64,000 bases of DNA from Proteiniborus ethanoligenes (GTDB taxonomy: Bacteria > Bacillota > Clostridia > Tissierellales > Proteiniboraceae), in assembly GCF_900107485.1 (NCBI RefSeq), contig NZ_FNQE01000006.1, positions 40,065 to 104,064 of the forward strand, in the 5' to 3' direction. Both the position numbers and the translations under genes were made by a program. Position 1 is the first letter of the stretch; every line of letters starts with the position of its first letter. Under the pieces are notes generated by a model. The model was given only the letters and a program-made list of their open reading frames with translations. It searched no databases and was not told the DNA's origin. Positions 36,995 through 45,267 of the stretch are shown one piece after another.

Positions 36995-37573
36995 TTAATC
37001 CATTTTTAGTAATTTGTCTGTTATTGTCTTATAGTACTTTTCCTTTTCTTCTATCAGTTTATATAATAGCTGTATTTCTCTTAGGTGTAGCTCTCTAATT
37101 TCCCATATCTTCTTTTGTTTTTCTATTGGAACTTCATCTATATCTAATGATGCAAGAATGCTTTTATTGGTAGTAGATATAGCCGTTCCAGTCTGTGATT
37201 TCATAAGTTCTTTTTTTACTTTATCGGTGTTAAGATACCATGTGATATACTCTGGAATAAATTTCTGTGTTGTGAGTTTTATAATGGCAAAATATGATGG
37301 TACTAAAAGACCTGATTTGCTTTTATCTATGTAAACACTAGTATGGGGATGACTTAATCGTATAAGGATATCACCTTCTTCGGTAAAATAACCATTATCT
37401 AATTCATCATTACTTTCAAAGGTTTCAAATTGTTCTTCATTAAAAGCTCCATTCTCTTCAATATTTTTTAAGGTTATTAGTTTGTATCTGCTTTCGACTT
37501 CATATTTTATGGATGCTTTTTTTCTAGATAGTACTAATCCTATTTTTATATCTGTAATTTCACCTAGTTTCAT
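36995..37573 (-). CDS. Single-TRD HsdS-like protein (half specificity subunit)
   Basis: Predicted 192 residues: one target-recognition domain (about 1-145, 'KLGEITDIKIGLVLSRK' at the start) and one helical spacer (IEKQKKIWEIRELHLREIQLLYKL, about 150-185). A full HsdS has two of each. Half-size S proteins can dimerise to read a palindromic target. It is the first gene of the hsd operon with a strong AAGGAGGTG site and no sign of decay. It could be a second specificity factor, a regulator, or a remnant. Confidence 0.82.
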   Translation of the reverse strand: MKLGEITDIKIGLVLSRKKASIKYEVESRYKLITLKNIEENGAFNEEQFETFESNDELDNGYFTEEGDILIRLSHPHTSVYIDKSKSGLLVPSYFAIIKLTTQKFIPEYITWYLNTDKVKKELMKSQTGTAISTTNKSILASLDIDEVPIEKQKKIWEIRELHLREIQLLYKLIEEKEKYYKTITDKLLKMD

Positions 37574-37777
37574 TTTGCACCTCCTTGTTAAATATAAAAT
37601 AGTGCATTATTTTTATTTTGTTAAATTCATCATATAGCATTTTTCTTTTAGAGTCAATTCCCTTTTGTACTATTAATGATAAGCTTACAACGATGTCTCC
37701 TAAAAAAACAAATATTGTTATATATTTAATACTAATTTGGGTAAATATATATTAACGAAAAAACGAGGAGTGGTTAT
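37574..37777. other. Divergent promoter region between hsd operon and selenoprotein
   Basis: About 200 bp, AT-rich, no RNA gene recognised. It must hold the promoter of the restriction-modification operon (minus) and that of the selenoprotein gene (plus). Confidence 0.5.
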
Positions 37778-38020
37778 ATGAAAAAATTAATAAGCATTGA
37801 ATATTGTACTTCTTGAGGCTATCTAGGTAGAGCAGTTGCTCTAGCAGAAGGTATTTTAAATGAACATAGGAATTCTTTAGAGATGGTTAGCATTATTCCA
37901 TCCTCTGGAGGGGTCTTTGAAATTAAAATCAATGATGAATTAATTTTCTCTAAAAAAGAGCTAAGTCGTTTTCCAAACGATGATGAAGTTGAGGAGATAA
38001 TTAGAGAAAGGTTGTTTTAA
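37778..38020 (+). CDS. SelW-like (Rdx family) selenoprotein with in-frame UGA
   Basis: ATG at 37778 (AGGAG site 37765-37769) opens an 80-residue frame that ends at TAA (38018-38020) and is interrupted only by TGA at codon 13 (37814-37816). Reading TGA as selenocysteine gives the redox motif C-T-S-U (C10-U13) followed by GY, matching the CxxU(GY) of SelW. The C-terminal half has GGVFEIKINDELIFSKK and a terminal basic helix, as in SelW/SelT/SelH thioredoxin-like proteins. A compact hairpin at 37828-37843 is at bacterial SECIS distance from the UGA. The continued homology after the UGA argues against a pseudogene. The role is a thiol/selenol redox protein of unknown partner. The organism would need selA, selB, selC and selD elsewhere. 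Confidence 0.8.
37814..37843 (+). promoter_or_regulatory. Selenocysteine UGA and candidate bacterial SECIS hairpin
   Basis: UGA at 37814-37816. Eleven bases later TAGAGC-AGTT-GCTCTA (37828-37843) forms a perfect 6-bp stem whose apical loop contains G as its second base. The loop G is 19 nt after the UGA, inside the usual 16-37 nt range for bacterial SECIS elements. Sequence alone does not prove SelB binding. Confidence 0.65.
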
Positions 38021-38117
38021 AAATTTTATAAAGCTATTAGATTGCCAGTATTTCTGGATATTTTTTGCGGTTACAGTAGATTGGTGTTTAACAGTGTGAA
38101 TTGAAGATAAAAATATT

Positions 38118-38138
38118 GGAGAGGTTTAATACCTCTCC
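38118..38138. terminator. Bidirectional terminator
   Basis: Perfect 8-bp stem GGAGAGGT/ACCTCTCC with a TTAAT loop and a T-rich tail, between the convergent selenoprotein and DUF454 genes. Confidence 0.88.
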
Positions 38139-38143
38139 TTGTT

Positions 38144-38515
38144 TTATTCTTTTTTAGTTTTTATTCTAAAAATAAAATAGTAATACTTGAAAATTACTAC
38201 AGTTATTATAAATAATCTAGCATAGATATTGTCAATCATCACCAAGGGAAACATTAACATAAAATCTGAGATCATCATTAATGTTATCTTTCTCTTCAAT
38301 GTCATTGATCTATCATTGATAAAATCCTCTGCATAATTCTTATATATCTTAGTGCCTCTAAACCATATATCAAAGCTATCCGAGCCCTTTACAAAAAATA
38401 CGGAGGCTAATATTAAAAATGGAGTAGTTGGAAGTATAGGCAGTACAACCCCTATCATTCCAACTCCCATGGATATAATTCCTAATGTAATGAATAATAA
38501 TTTATATATGTTCAA
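38144..38515 (-). CDS. DUF454 (YbaN-like) membrane protein
   Basis: Predicted 123 residues with three or four membrane segments. Family signature: GVVLPILPTTPFLILASVFF near residues 22-41, then FDIWF and a basic loop. Known only as an inner-membrane family, often with no assigned function. The start is a TTG at 38515 with AAGAGGA upstream. Stands alone between two terminator-like elements. Confidence 0.85.
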   Translation of the reverse strand: MNIYKLLFITLGIISMGVGMIGVVLPILPTTPFLILASVFFVKGSDSFDIWFRGTKIYKNYAEDFINDRSMTLKRKITLMMISDFMLMFPLVMIDNIYARLFIITVVIFKYYYFIFRIKTKKE

Positions 38516-38580
38516 CTGGTATCCTCTTTCTTATGTGTTTATTATTATGATTAATTATACCCCCTAGTAGTGATGTTTAA

Positions 38581-39501
38581 CTATAAAATACTTTTATGAT
38601 TTGTGATATACCAGTTTGGAATATATGTTTTAAAATCATCGTACCATTTTAGTACATTCTGCGCCTGCTTAAGCATTGTATTTATTTCTGCTTCTCCAAA
38701 GGGAATAGCCCAAGGAATAGCTGAGAGCTGATTAGTTCCAATATATAATGCCATTAATCTAAAAAAAGAATCTGGTACTTCATTATGGAAATATCCGTTA
38801 ATATATCCCGTTGCAAATGCAGGACTAATATTAGCACAAAATACAATCCGGTTAAATTCTTCCCACGGGTCTCCATAATCCATTCTATTAAAATCAATTA
38901 TGGCTAATTCACCTTCTGGTGTAATGATCATATTCCCGACATGATAATCTCCGTGCTGAAAGGATTGGGGCCGGTTTTGTAGAAGAATCCGATTGTCTTC
39001 AATATATTTAATCATTCTATCAGCACCGTGAAGATGAATACTGCAAGCTTTATAGTTAGCTATTTTTATATCTATTTTACGATTAAATCTTTCTTCCCAG
39101 CTAGATAACTTTTCAGGAGCAGGGATTTTATGTATTTGCATAAGATACTGTCCGGCCTTAATACCTAGAGAATACTGCTCTTCATTACTAAGCTTAGGAA
39201 GAATAATTTCTGCATCTTCTCCGTTAATCCAGGTAAGTAAGGAATAAACCAGTTGACCTTCATTACAAGTTCCAAAATCAATTGGCCAAGACATTAATAT
39301 ATCCATGTTAGTAAGATGTTTTAAGCTTTCGAATTCTTTCTTTTTATTTTCGTATTCAGATATTTTTGATACTCTAAGTAATAGTTCTTTTTTATCTACG
39401 GTTTTTATATAATATTTTTTATCATTTGACCATCCCTTATTAATCTGCTTTAATATACTCCAATTATTAGAGCCTGATATTTCATTAAAAGATGTTATCA
39501 T
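38581..39501 (-). CDS. Aminoglycoside phosphotransferase (APH)-family kinase
   Basis: Predicted 306 residues with a protein-kinase-like fold. The Brenner motif QHGDYHVGNMI holds the catalytic aspartate and the metal-binding IDFNRMDYGDPWEEF follows about 20 residues later. APH family members phosphorylate aminoglycosides, choline, homoserine, fructosamines and others, so resistance cannot be claimed. It follows the GNAT gene by 34 bp in the same direction, and the pair may modify one small molecule (inference). Start with AAGGAGGC upstream. Confidence 0.85.
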   Translation of the reverse strand: MITSFNEISGSNNWSILKQINKGWSNDKKYYIKTVDKKELLLRVSKISEYENKKKEFESLKHLTNMDILMSWPIDFGTCNEGQLVYSLLTWINGEDAEIILPKLSNEEQYSLGIKAGQYLMQIHKIPAPEKLSSWEERFNRKIDIKIANYKACSIHLHGADRMIKYIEDNRILLQNRPQSFQHGDYHVGNMIITPEGELAIIDFNRMDYGDPWEEFNRIVFCANISPAFATGYINGYFHNEVPDSFFRLMALYIGTNQLSAIPWAIPFGEAEINTMLKQAQNVLKWYDDFKTYIPNWYITNHKSIL

Positions 39502-39535
39502 AGTTTAGCCTCCTTTCCTTACTCCAAAGACTACT

Positions 39536-40432
39536 CTAAATACTTCTTCTTGTTAAGTAGCTTCTTGTTATGCCATTATCTATAAATCCGTTTCTTATAT
39601 AGAACTTTTGAGCCGTCTTATTATTCAGTGCTGTGTCCGCATGCAAATATCTATACCCTTTTGCCAAACAATATTGGATTATATGATTTAGAAATTCTGT
39701 TCCCATTCCCTTTCCTTTGACCTTCTTATCGATACCAATCCATACTAAATAGATAATATCTTTCTCAGCTGATTCTGTAAGATTATCAATATATTTTATT
39801 TCTGCACTTCCTAATGCATTATTATCCCTGTCATACAGTATAAGCTTTTGTCTATTATCATCTAATTCGGATACCTTAATATAGCTATTGTTTGGATATT
39901 CTAATTTCTTTTCCGCCATATCGCAAATATAATAAATATTTTCATGCTCAATTTCAAATCCTTCTTCATATAGTAGCTTACCTATATAATTAAATTTTTC
40001 ATGTAATTTCCCATGATTCCCGTTACAGCTCATACCCATTGCATGATAAAATGCATATATTTCTTTAATATTATTCCTTTCAAAAAAGTCCAAGGATAAA
40101 CCCAATAGAGCCTTTCCAATATCAGCTCTTGTTCCCTCATAATATAAATTTCTTATAACGCCTATATTAATATCTTTAGCTATCTTTCCTGCCACAGTAA
40201 AATGAAATGTAGGTATGCCATATTGTATAAATCCTTTAACCTGATCATCTTCTTTAGAAATAAAGACTTTATTATTTTGGAAAATGGTCATACCTTCAAA
40301 GGTATCATCAAATAAGGAGCTTACAAATGATTGGTATGTTGTGTTGTAAAAATACGGTATGTTTTTCCCAATCTCATTCCAATAATCAAACAGAATCCTA
40401 ACATTATCCTTGTTAACTTCAATAATCTGCAT
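39536..40432 (-). CDS. GNAT-family N-acetyltransferase
   Basis: Predicted 298 residues. The C-terminal half has the acetyl-CoA loop DKKVKGKGMGTEFLNHIIQY (about 235-254; R/Q-x-x-G-x-G/A variant) followed by LHADTALNNKTAQKFYIRNGF. The N-terminal half is a second, weaker GNAT-like domain, so this may be a tandem GNAT. Substrate unknown. Strong AGGGGGATG site. Upstream gene of the APH pair. Confidence 0.82.
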   Translation of the reverse strand: MQIIEVNKDNVRILFDYWNEIGKNIPYFYNTTYQSFVSSLFDDTFEGMTIFQNNKVFISKEDDQVKGFIQYGIPTFHFTVAGKIAKDINIGVIRNLYYEGTRADIGKALLGLSLDFFERNNIKEIYAFYHAMGMSCNGNHGKLHEKFNYIGKLLYEEGFEIEHENIYYICDMAEKKLEYPNNSYIKVSELDDNRQKLILYDRDNNALGSAEIKYIDNLTESAEKDIIYLVWIGIDKKVKGKGMGTEFLNHIIQYCLAKGYRYLHADTALNNKTAQKFYIRNGFIDNGITRSYLTRRSI

Positions 40433-40534
40433 TATACATCCCCCTACATTATGTTGTTATTTTATTGTCCTTTCTGGCAGTGTTCCTAAATTATTAATTA
40501 TTGCTTCTATCAATAATCTTTATTAACATTCTAA

Positions 40535-41302
40535 TTAATAAGCTCTTTTACTATAATTTAATTTTTCAAGGGCCGATGCAGCTATTGTTAGCACTATAGT
40601 TAAACCACCCATTATTGCAAATGCTAATGGAAAATCTAAAATGCTTTTTCCTTCTAGCCAAACCCCTCGTAGCATATAAAGTCCATGTATCATTGGGTTT
40701 ATTATTTCTAAAATACTAGTCATTGTCCTGCCAAATAACTCTGGTGGCAATGTTAATCCGCCAAAAACCATTTCAAAATAAAATACAAGTAAACCAATGG
40801 TCTGATAAGCAGCAGATTTTTTTAATATTGAAGATAAAAAATAGCCTAGAGAAAATTGAAACAATGTAATAATAAAAATTGCTAATATAACATTAATAAT
40901 ATTATTAAATGGTATGGTAATATTATTTGTAATGACTGCAACTAGTAACAAAGATAGAATCCCAATAAACTGACAAATGACAGTGGTTATGGATATAGAT
41001 ACTGCAATTTGTAATGGCTGAAATCCTAATAGCTTATATCTAATAAAATAATTCTTCTCTCTATATAAAGTTAATTTCAATCCAAATATCATAACTCCGC
41101 TATTAGCTATTGTAATAGGTATATAGCTAGGTATTATAAAATCCTGTGGTGGAAAGGCCCCAAAGTAGTTGGTCATACCTTTTAACATATAGGCAGACAC
41201 TAAATAAAAAGCCACTGGTAATCCTATTAGAAAGAACATAGTTTGTAAATCTCTCATTTGTAACTTTAGTTGATAAAGGCTCAATGCTTTAAGCTTCTTC
41301 AT
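40535..41302 (-). CDS. ABC-2 transporter permease (LytTR cassette)
   Basis: Predicted 255 residues with six membrane segments, an ABC-2 type permease of the NatB/YhaP-like class. The gene overlaps the ATPase gene by 14 bp. The upstream two-component genes suggest control by an extracellular signal such as a peptide or membrane stress. Substrate unknown. Confidence 0.84.
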   Translation of the reverse strand: MKKLKALSLYQLKLQMRDLQTMFFLIGLPVAFYLVSAYMLKGMTNYFGAFPPQDFIIPSYIPITIANSGVMIFGLKLTLYREKNYFIRYKLLGFQPLQIAVSISITTVICQFIGILSLLLVAVITNNITIPFNNIINVILAIFIITLFQFSLGYFLSSILKKSAAYQTIGLLVFYFEMVFGGLTLPPELFGRTMTSILEIINPMIHGLYMLRGVWLEGKSILDFPLAFAIMGGLTIVLTIAASALEKLNYSKRAY

Positions 41303-42200
41303 AACAAACTTTTCCCTCCTTATCTAAGCTATACCCTGCTATTTTTAGAAATACATCCTCCAATGTAGGTGATTTCAGTACAAGATTTTTTATACCTACA
41401 TTTGATAATAAGTCAATCAACACCTTCTCCTCTTCCTTTGTCTTTATCTGATACCTGTCATCCGTCAATTCTACAGTATTATATTTTAATAGCTTGAAGG
41501 AGGCCCTATTATCTTTAAGTTGAAACTCAATTACCTTTTGTCCATCAGAATAAGTGTCTATTGCATTAGTTACAGTACCTAAATATTTGATTTCTCCTTG
41601 GTTTAAAATAATTATCCTATCTGCTAGGTACTCTATTTCCTCTAAAAAATGGCTAGTTAAAACTACTGTTACCTCTTTTTCTTTATTTATTTCTTTTATC
41701 TTTTCCCATACTCTTCGTCTTGCTAAAGGGTCTAATCCAGTAGTTAGCTCATCTAAAAAGATTACATCTGGTTGATGTATTAATGTGAGAAGTATGGCTA
41801 GTCTTTGTCTGTTACCTCCTGATAGTTTGTTAACGTCTGTTTTTTCTTCATTTTCTAGGCCAAAGTCTTTTAATAAAGCTTTTAAATCCACATCGCTATT
41901 CGTTAAATCCTTATATAGCTTACATATATCTATTACCTTAGCATTATCTTCAAAGTAGCTATGCTGCATTTGAACACCTATATGATCATACATGCTTTTT
42001 TTATCAAATAGATATTCTATGCTACCTTGATCCCCCTTATATATATCCACCATACAATTTACCAAGGTAGTTTTACCGGCTCCATTGTGTCCCACTATAC
42101 CTAGTATTTCTCCTGGCTGTACTTCAAAGCTAATATCTTTTAAAGCCACCTTATCCCCAAATTTTTTCGTTAAATTGTTTACTTTTATTAATTCTTTCAT
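41289..42200 (-). CDS. ABC transporter ATP-binding protein (LytTR cassette)
   Basis: Predicted 303 residues. Walker A GHNGAGKT, signature LSGGNRQRL, Walker B VIFLDELTTGLDP and H-loop LTSHF are intact. The C-terminal extension (about 215-303) is typical of exporter ATPases such as those for bacitracin or lantibiotics. Start with AAGAGGTGAAAAG upstream. Two 9-bp direct repeats 21 bp apart precede it. Confidence 0.88.
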   Translation of the reverse strand: MKELIKVNNLTKKFGDKVALKDISFEVQPGEILGIVGHNGAGKTTLVNCMVDIYKGDQGSIEYLFDKKSMYDHIGVQMQHSYFEDNAKVIDICKLYKDLTNSDVDLKALLKDFGLENEEKTDVNKLSGGNRQRLAILLTLIHQPDVIFLDELTTGLDPLARRRVWEKIKEINKEKEVTVVLTSHFLEEIEYLADRIIILNQGEIKYLGTVTNAIDTYSDGQKVIEFQLKDNRASFKLLKYNTVELTDDRYQIKTKEEEKVLIDLLSNVGIKNLVLKSPTLEDVFLKIAGYSLDKEGKVCYEEA

Positions 42201-42255
42201 AGCTTTTCACCTCTTATGGTAAGTTTAACATCCTTACAAAAATTAGTTAATATTT

Positions 42256-42285
42256 TTCACACTTCTAAAAGGGGAGTTCATACTT
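42256..42285 (-). promoter_or_regulatory. Candidate LytTR binding repeats upstream of the ABC genes
   Basis: On the minus strand AAGTATGAA and AAGTGTGAA are separated by 12 bp (21-bp period, two helical turns). LytTR regulators such as AgrA bind pairs of about 9-bp repeats with 12-13 bp spacing. The repeats are 56-85 bp upstream of the ABC ATPase start, and the LytTR regulator is encoded just upstream. The match is to spacing more than to a known consensus. Confidence 0.45.
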
Positions 42286-42306
42286 GAATTAAGGTATTAT
42301 GAAAAA

Positions 42307-42328
42307 TAGCCCTAAATAAACAGGGCTA
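42307..42328 (-). terminator. Terminator after the LytTR regulator gene
   Basis: Perfect 7-bp stem TAGCCCT/AGGGCTA with an 8-nt loop, overlapping the stop codon and followed on the minus strand by ATTTTTC. It separates the regulator from the ABC genes, which then need their own promoter. Confidence 0.75.
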
Positions 42329-43039
42329 TAGTTGTAATAATTTCATCTTTTCTTTTGTTATAAGTGCATTGCTTAATTCATCTGTATTTTTAAAATATAT
42401 AATAAAAGAAGAGTCTCCATAGGGTTCGATTCTTTGAATATTTTTCAGATTTACTATATAAGATTTATGAGTTCTTAAGAAATTACTTGTCAATTTTTTT
42501 TCAATTTCTGAAAGGGTTAGGTTTGTATAATACTTCTTATCAATAGTGTTTATTACTAGTAAATTATGTTCTTTTTCTATGTAATTTATTTCGGGCATAT
42601 TTATCATATGATAATCTTGTTTTTCTTTAATAATAAGTAGATTATTTGGTATTAAGGTTTTCTCCTGTCTTGAAGCAGATGCTTCTTTCATTATTCTTTC
42701 GATATTTTTCTTTACCCTCGAAAAATCAATAGGCTTAAGTATGTAATCTAGGGCTTTAACTTCGTATGAATCACATGCATAATCTCTATAGGCAGTGATA
42801 AATACAATTTTTAAATCTTCCTCTATAGACACCATGACTTTAGCTGCTTCAAGACCATCCATTATTGGCATATCTATATCCATAAAAGCAATATCTATAT
42901 CATTATTTTTTACTATCTCAACAGCTTCCTCTCCATTTGAGGCTAGGAATATTTCTTTAACACCCTCTGTTTCTTCAATAACTTTTTCCAATACCCTTAC
43001 GGTGTAATTATCATCGTCACAGATAAGAATATTAAGCAC
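42326..43039 (-). CDS. LytTR-family response regulator
   Basis: Predicted 237 residues. Receiver domain (about 1-115) with DD near residue 8, phosphoacceptor in AFMDIDMPIMDG and K in LKPIDF. LytTR DNA-binding domain (about 135-235) with IEKEHNLLVINT and FLRTHKSYIVNLKNI. Activates or represses through pairs of direct repeats. The gene overlaps the histidine kinase gene by 8 bp. GTG at 43039 is chosen over the GTG at 43048 because AGGTGAT then forms its ribosome site. Confidence 0.9.
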   Translation of the reverse strand: MLNILICDDDNYTVRVLEKVIEETEGVKEIFLASNGEEAVEIVKNNDIDIAFMDIDMPIMDGLEAAKVMVSIEEDLKIVFITAYRDYACDSYEVKALDYILKPIDFSRVKKNIERIMKEASASRQEKTLIPNNLLIIKEKQDYHMINMPEINYIEKEHNLLVINTIDKKYYTNLTLSEIEKKLTSNFLRTHKSYIVNLKNIQRIEPYGDSSFIIYFKNTDELSNALITKEKMKLLQL

Positions 43040-43886
43040 TGTTATCACCTACTTCTATAATAAATTCTATGTTGCTTTCGGAGGTATTTATATGAATTTT
43101 TCCTCCGTAGCTTTCTACTAGCTCTTTAACTATATATAGGCCATATCCCCTGCCTGCATTAGCCTTGGTAGAAAAACCTTGTTTGAAAAAACTAGTTATA
43201 TCTATATTGTTTTCTTTATAAGGATTGCCAACCTTAAAAATATATCCCTTCATATCCTCTGTGTTTTCAACATGAAAATATATTTGCTGTGGTAATTCTT
43301 CATGTAGTAAAAGGTATTCGATGGAATTATCCAACAAATTGCCTATAATGCTTGCTATGTCCCATGGTTTTATTTTTGATAGCTTTACTCTACAGTATTT
43401 CTTCACAATAAACTCTATACCTTCTTTGTTAGCTAACTCCTTCTTAGTATTTACTACTGCAGTTAATGTTGGATTGCCTAATCTAAGAAATTGACCTGAA
43501 AATCTATAGGTCTCTGCTATTCCTTGAAGATAATCAATTGCTATAGACTGTTCATCTAACATCAGCATAGAGCTTACAGTTTGAATATGGTTTATATGAT
43601 CATGTCCTTGTTTTCTAAACAAATCAATTAATGCCTCTGTATTTTTAAATTCAGCCTTTACAATCGCTAGCTCATTATTTTTGTCTGTTAAACGGATTAG
43701 TCTATACATTAGAAAAAAGTTGATTATACTAAATACAACAATTGCTCCCACTAGCCATTGGATTAAAATATTTTGCTTTTCAATGTTGTTTGTATTCAAT
43801 ATTTTCCTTACTATAAATATTATGAATAATAGCTGGGCTGTGTAAGGTAAGAGTGAATTATAAATCATTTTCTTTCTGCTTTCCAA
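43032..43886 (-). CDS. Sensor histidine kinase of the SpoOB/GHKL type
   Basis: Predicted 284 residues. Two membrane segments near the N-terminus (about 12-60), then a Spo0B-like H-box QGHDHINHIQ with the probable phospho-histidine. The ATPase domain has N-box NLLDNSIEY and G-boxes GYIFKVGNP and GRGYGLYIVKEL. This class pairs with LytTR regulators such as AgrC/AgrA and NatK/NatR. No large extracellular sensor domain, so it may sense a peptide or the membrane. The start could be the ATG at 43892 but the TTG at 43886 has better spacing from AAAGGGGG. Confidence 0.87.
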   Translation of the reverse strand: MESRKKMIYNSLLPYTAQLLFIIFIVRKILNTNNIEKQNILIQWLVGAIVVFSIINFFLMYRLIRLTDKNNELAIVKAEFKNTEALIDLFRKQGHDHINHIQTVSSMLMLDEQSIAIDYLQGIAETYRFSGQFLRLGNPTLTAVVNTKKELANKEGIEFIVKKYCRVKLSKIKPWDIASIIGNLLDNSIEYLLLHEELPQQIYFHVENTEDMKGYIFKVGNPYKENNIDITSFFKQGFSTKANAGRGYGLYIVKELVESYGGKIHINTSESNIEFIIEVGDNSA

Positions 43887-43933
43887 TCTCATTCCCCCTT
43901 TAAATCTGATTATTATTCATGATTTAACTATAT

Positions 43934-44875
43934 TTAACTACTAATTTCAAAGGCCCTACTACTTTTTTCTAAGAGTTCCATAGCATATTTCTTAACATTA
44001 TCTAATTTATTCTCCCAAATATTTTCATCATTCACATATTCGCATCCAAATATTTTTTGTGACATTTCGCTAATAATTCTATATGCTGCCACTGAATGAC
44101 CATTATTGGGATTAGTATTGTCTGCCTCACTATATATCTCCTTTATTTTTTCATCATTATGCCAATAAATTAATTCCACTAGCTTAGCTCTATATTCCAA
44201 GTCAACAGTTGTTATATCTAAGTACTTTTTCTTATCATGGGCATGTTGTGCCTCATGCTTAAGAAATGAAATATTAAATTCTTCACTTTCCGTGTCGTAT
44301 AAACTCCTCACACAACATAAGGTACCATCTTTGCCAACCCAGCCACCAGTCCCTGTTTCCCCAAAAGAAATAAAGTCCAACCAACTTCGCGAGATAAATC
44401 CGTCCATCATAATGATTGTATAGGGCTGAATACCACTTGGTAATTCTACTTCATAGGTTACTTTTGTAGAGCTTTCCCAAATATATGGTCCAAAAAAACC
44501 CGATGTATCTCCACATAAACATTCATAACCTTCTGCTTTAACCATCTTTTCAATTTCTTCTTCAATATTATCATCATTTGGCAAGTTTGGTTTTGTTCCG
44601 CTAAAAATTGTTAATTCTTGAAAAAGCAGTTTTTTTGCTTCTTCATTTGGTATATTCCTCCAAAATACATTCCTATAATAATTTTGATAGATTCTGTCTA
44701 TACCCCCAACAATCTCATTGTCTGTTCTTTTATAATATTGTCCCTTTTCAAAAATATTAATGTACTTCTGAAGCCAATCTTTCTTATCAGGAAATTTACC
44801 GAGATAGTTCACCGCCTCATACAATTGTCCTTTCCATAAATATGATTTAAATTCAAGCTCATTAAACTTACTCAT
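43934..44875 (-). CDS. Unknown protein with an HExxH motif
   Basis: Predicted 313 residues, not recognised. LKHEAQHAHDKKK near residue 205-217 is a zincin-type HExxH, and acidic residues about 15 and 20 further on (DLEYRAKLVEL) could give the third ligand. No signal peptide or membrane segment. Strong AGGAGGGG site. It is 47 bp upstream of the histidine kinase gene and may be in the same transcript. The sequence shows no known peptidase family clearly. Confidence 0.7.
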   Translation of the reverse strand: MSKFNELEFKSYLWKGQLYEAVNYLGKFPDKKDWLQKYINIFEKGQYYKRTDNEIVGGIDRIYQNYYRNVFWRNIPNEEAKKLLFQELTIFSGTKPNLPNDDNIEEEIEKMVKAEGYECLCGDTSGFFGPYIWESSTKVTYEVELPSGIQPYTIIMMDGFISRSWLDFISFGETGTGGWVGKDGTLCCVRSLYDTESEEFNISFLKHEAQHAHDKKKYLDITTVDLEYRAKLVELIYWHNDEKIKEIYSEADNTNPNNGHSVAAYRIISEMSQKIFGCEYVNDENIWENKLDNVKKYAMELLEKSSRAFEISS

Positions 44876-45267
44876 GTTTGACCCCTCCTAGATTAAAGTG
44901 ATTTGGCAAATTTTTACTATTATAATACATCTCTCTAGGGATGGCATATTCATCGTGAAATACAGCATGTTATTCAAAATTATCCATATTTATTCCTTCT
45001 ATACAATCATAACCCTGGGTTATACTATGCTGGATATAACTTGGACAATACTTGCATTGTCTTTCATTGTAAAGTCAATACTGCTCATTCAAAACTAGTT
45101 CATACAATATAAAGAATGCCCATTGACTCTGTTGTCATCTTAGACAGACAGTGTAAGCATTACTATCAGGGGATCTTAGACAAAGATTCTTCTCTACACT
45201 CAGAATGACAAAAACGCTAGGATGCCTAATTATACGACTATGTAGCATCACATTAAATCTCTAATTT
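44876..45267. other. Intergenic region with a small repeat-like element
   Basis: About 390 bp without a convincing gene. A minus-strand stretch near 44890-45000 looks codon-like but contains stops. The promoter of the HExxH gene is likely here (TATTATAAT at about 44920). An 80-bp element with terminal inverted repeats lies at 45132-45211. Confidence 0.5.
45132..45211. repeat. 80-bp element with short terminal inverted repeats
   Basis: TTGTCAT (45132-45138) and ATGACAA (45205-45211) bound an 80-bp segment. A 10-bp direct repeat ATCTTAGACA occurs at 45137-45146 and 45173-45182. The 3' part resembles the 'cattctgagtgtagagaaga' type intergenic sequence seen scattered in several bacterial genomes. 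It could be a MITE or a dispersed repeat. Only one copy is in this window. Confidence 0.4.

Noticed and set aside
38581..40432. APH-like kinase and GNAT gene as an antibiotic-resistance pair
   Set aside because: Both folds are common in metabolism and no motif points to aminoglycosides.
44898..45098. A 66-codon plus-strand frame and a codon-like minus-strand stretch near 44890-45000
   Set aside because: No ribosome site for the first; the second contains stops and no start with a site.
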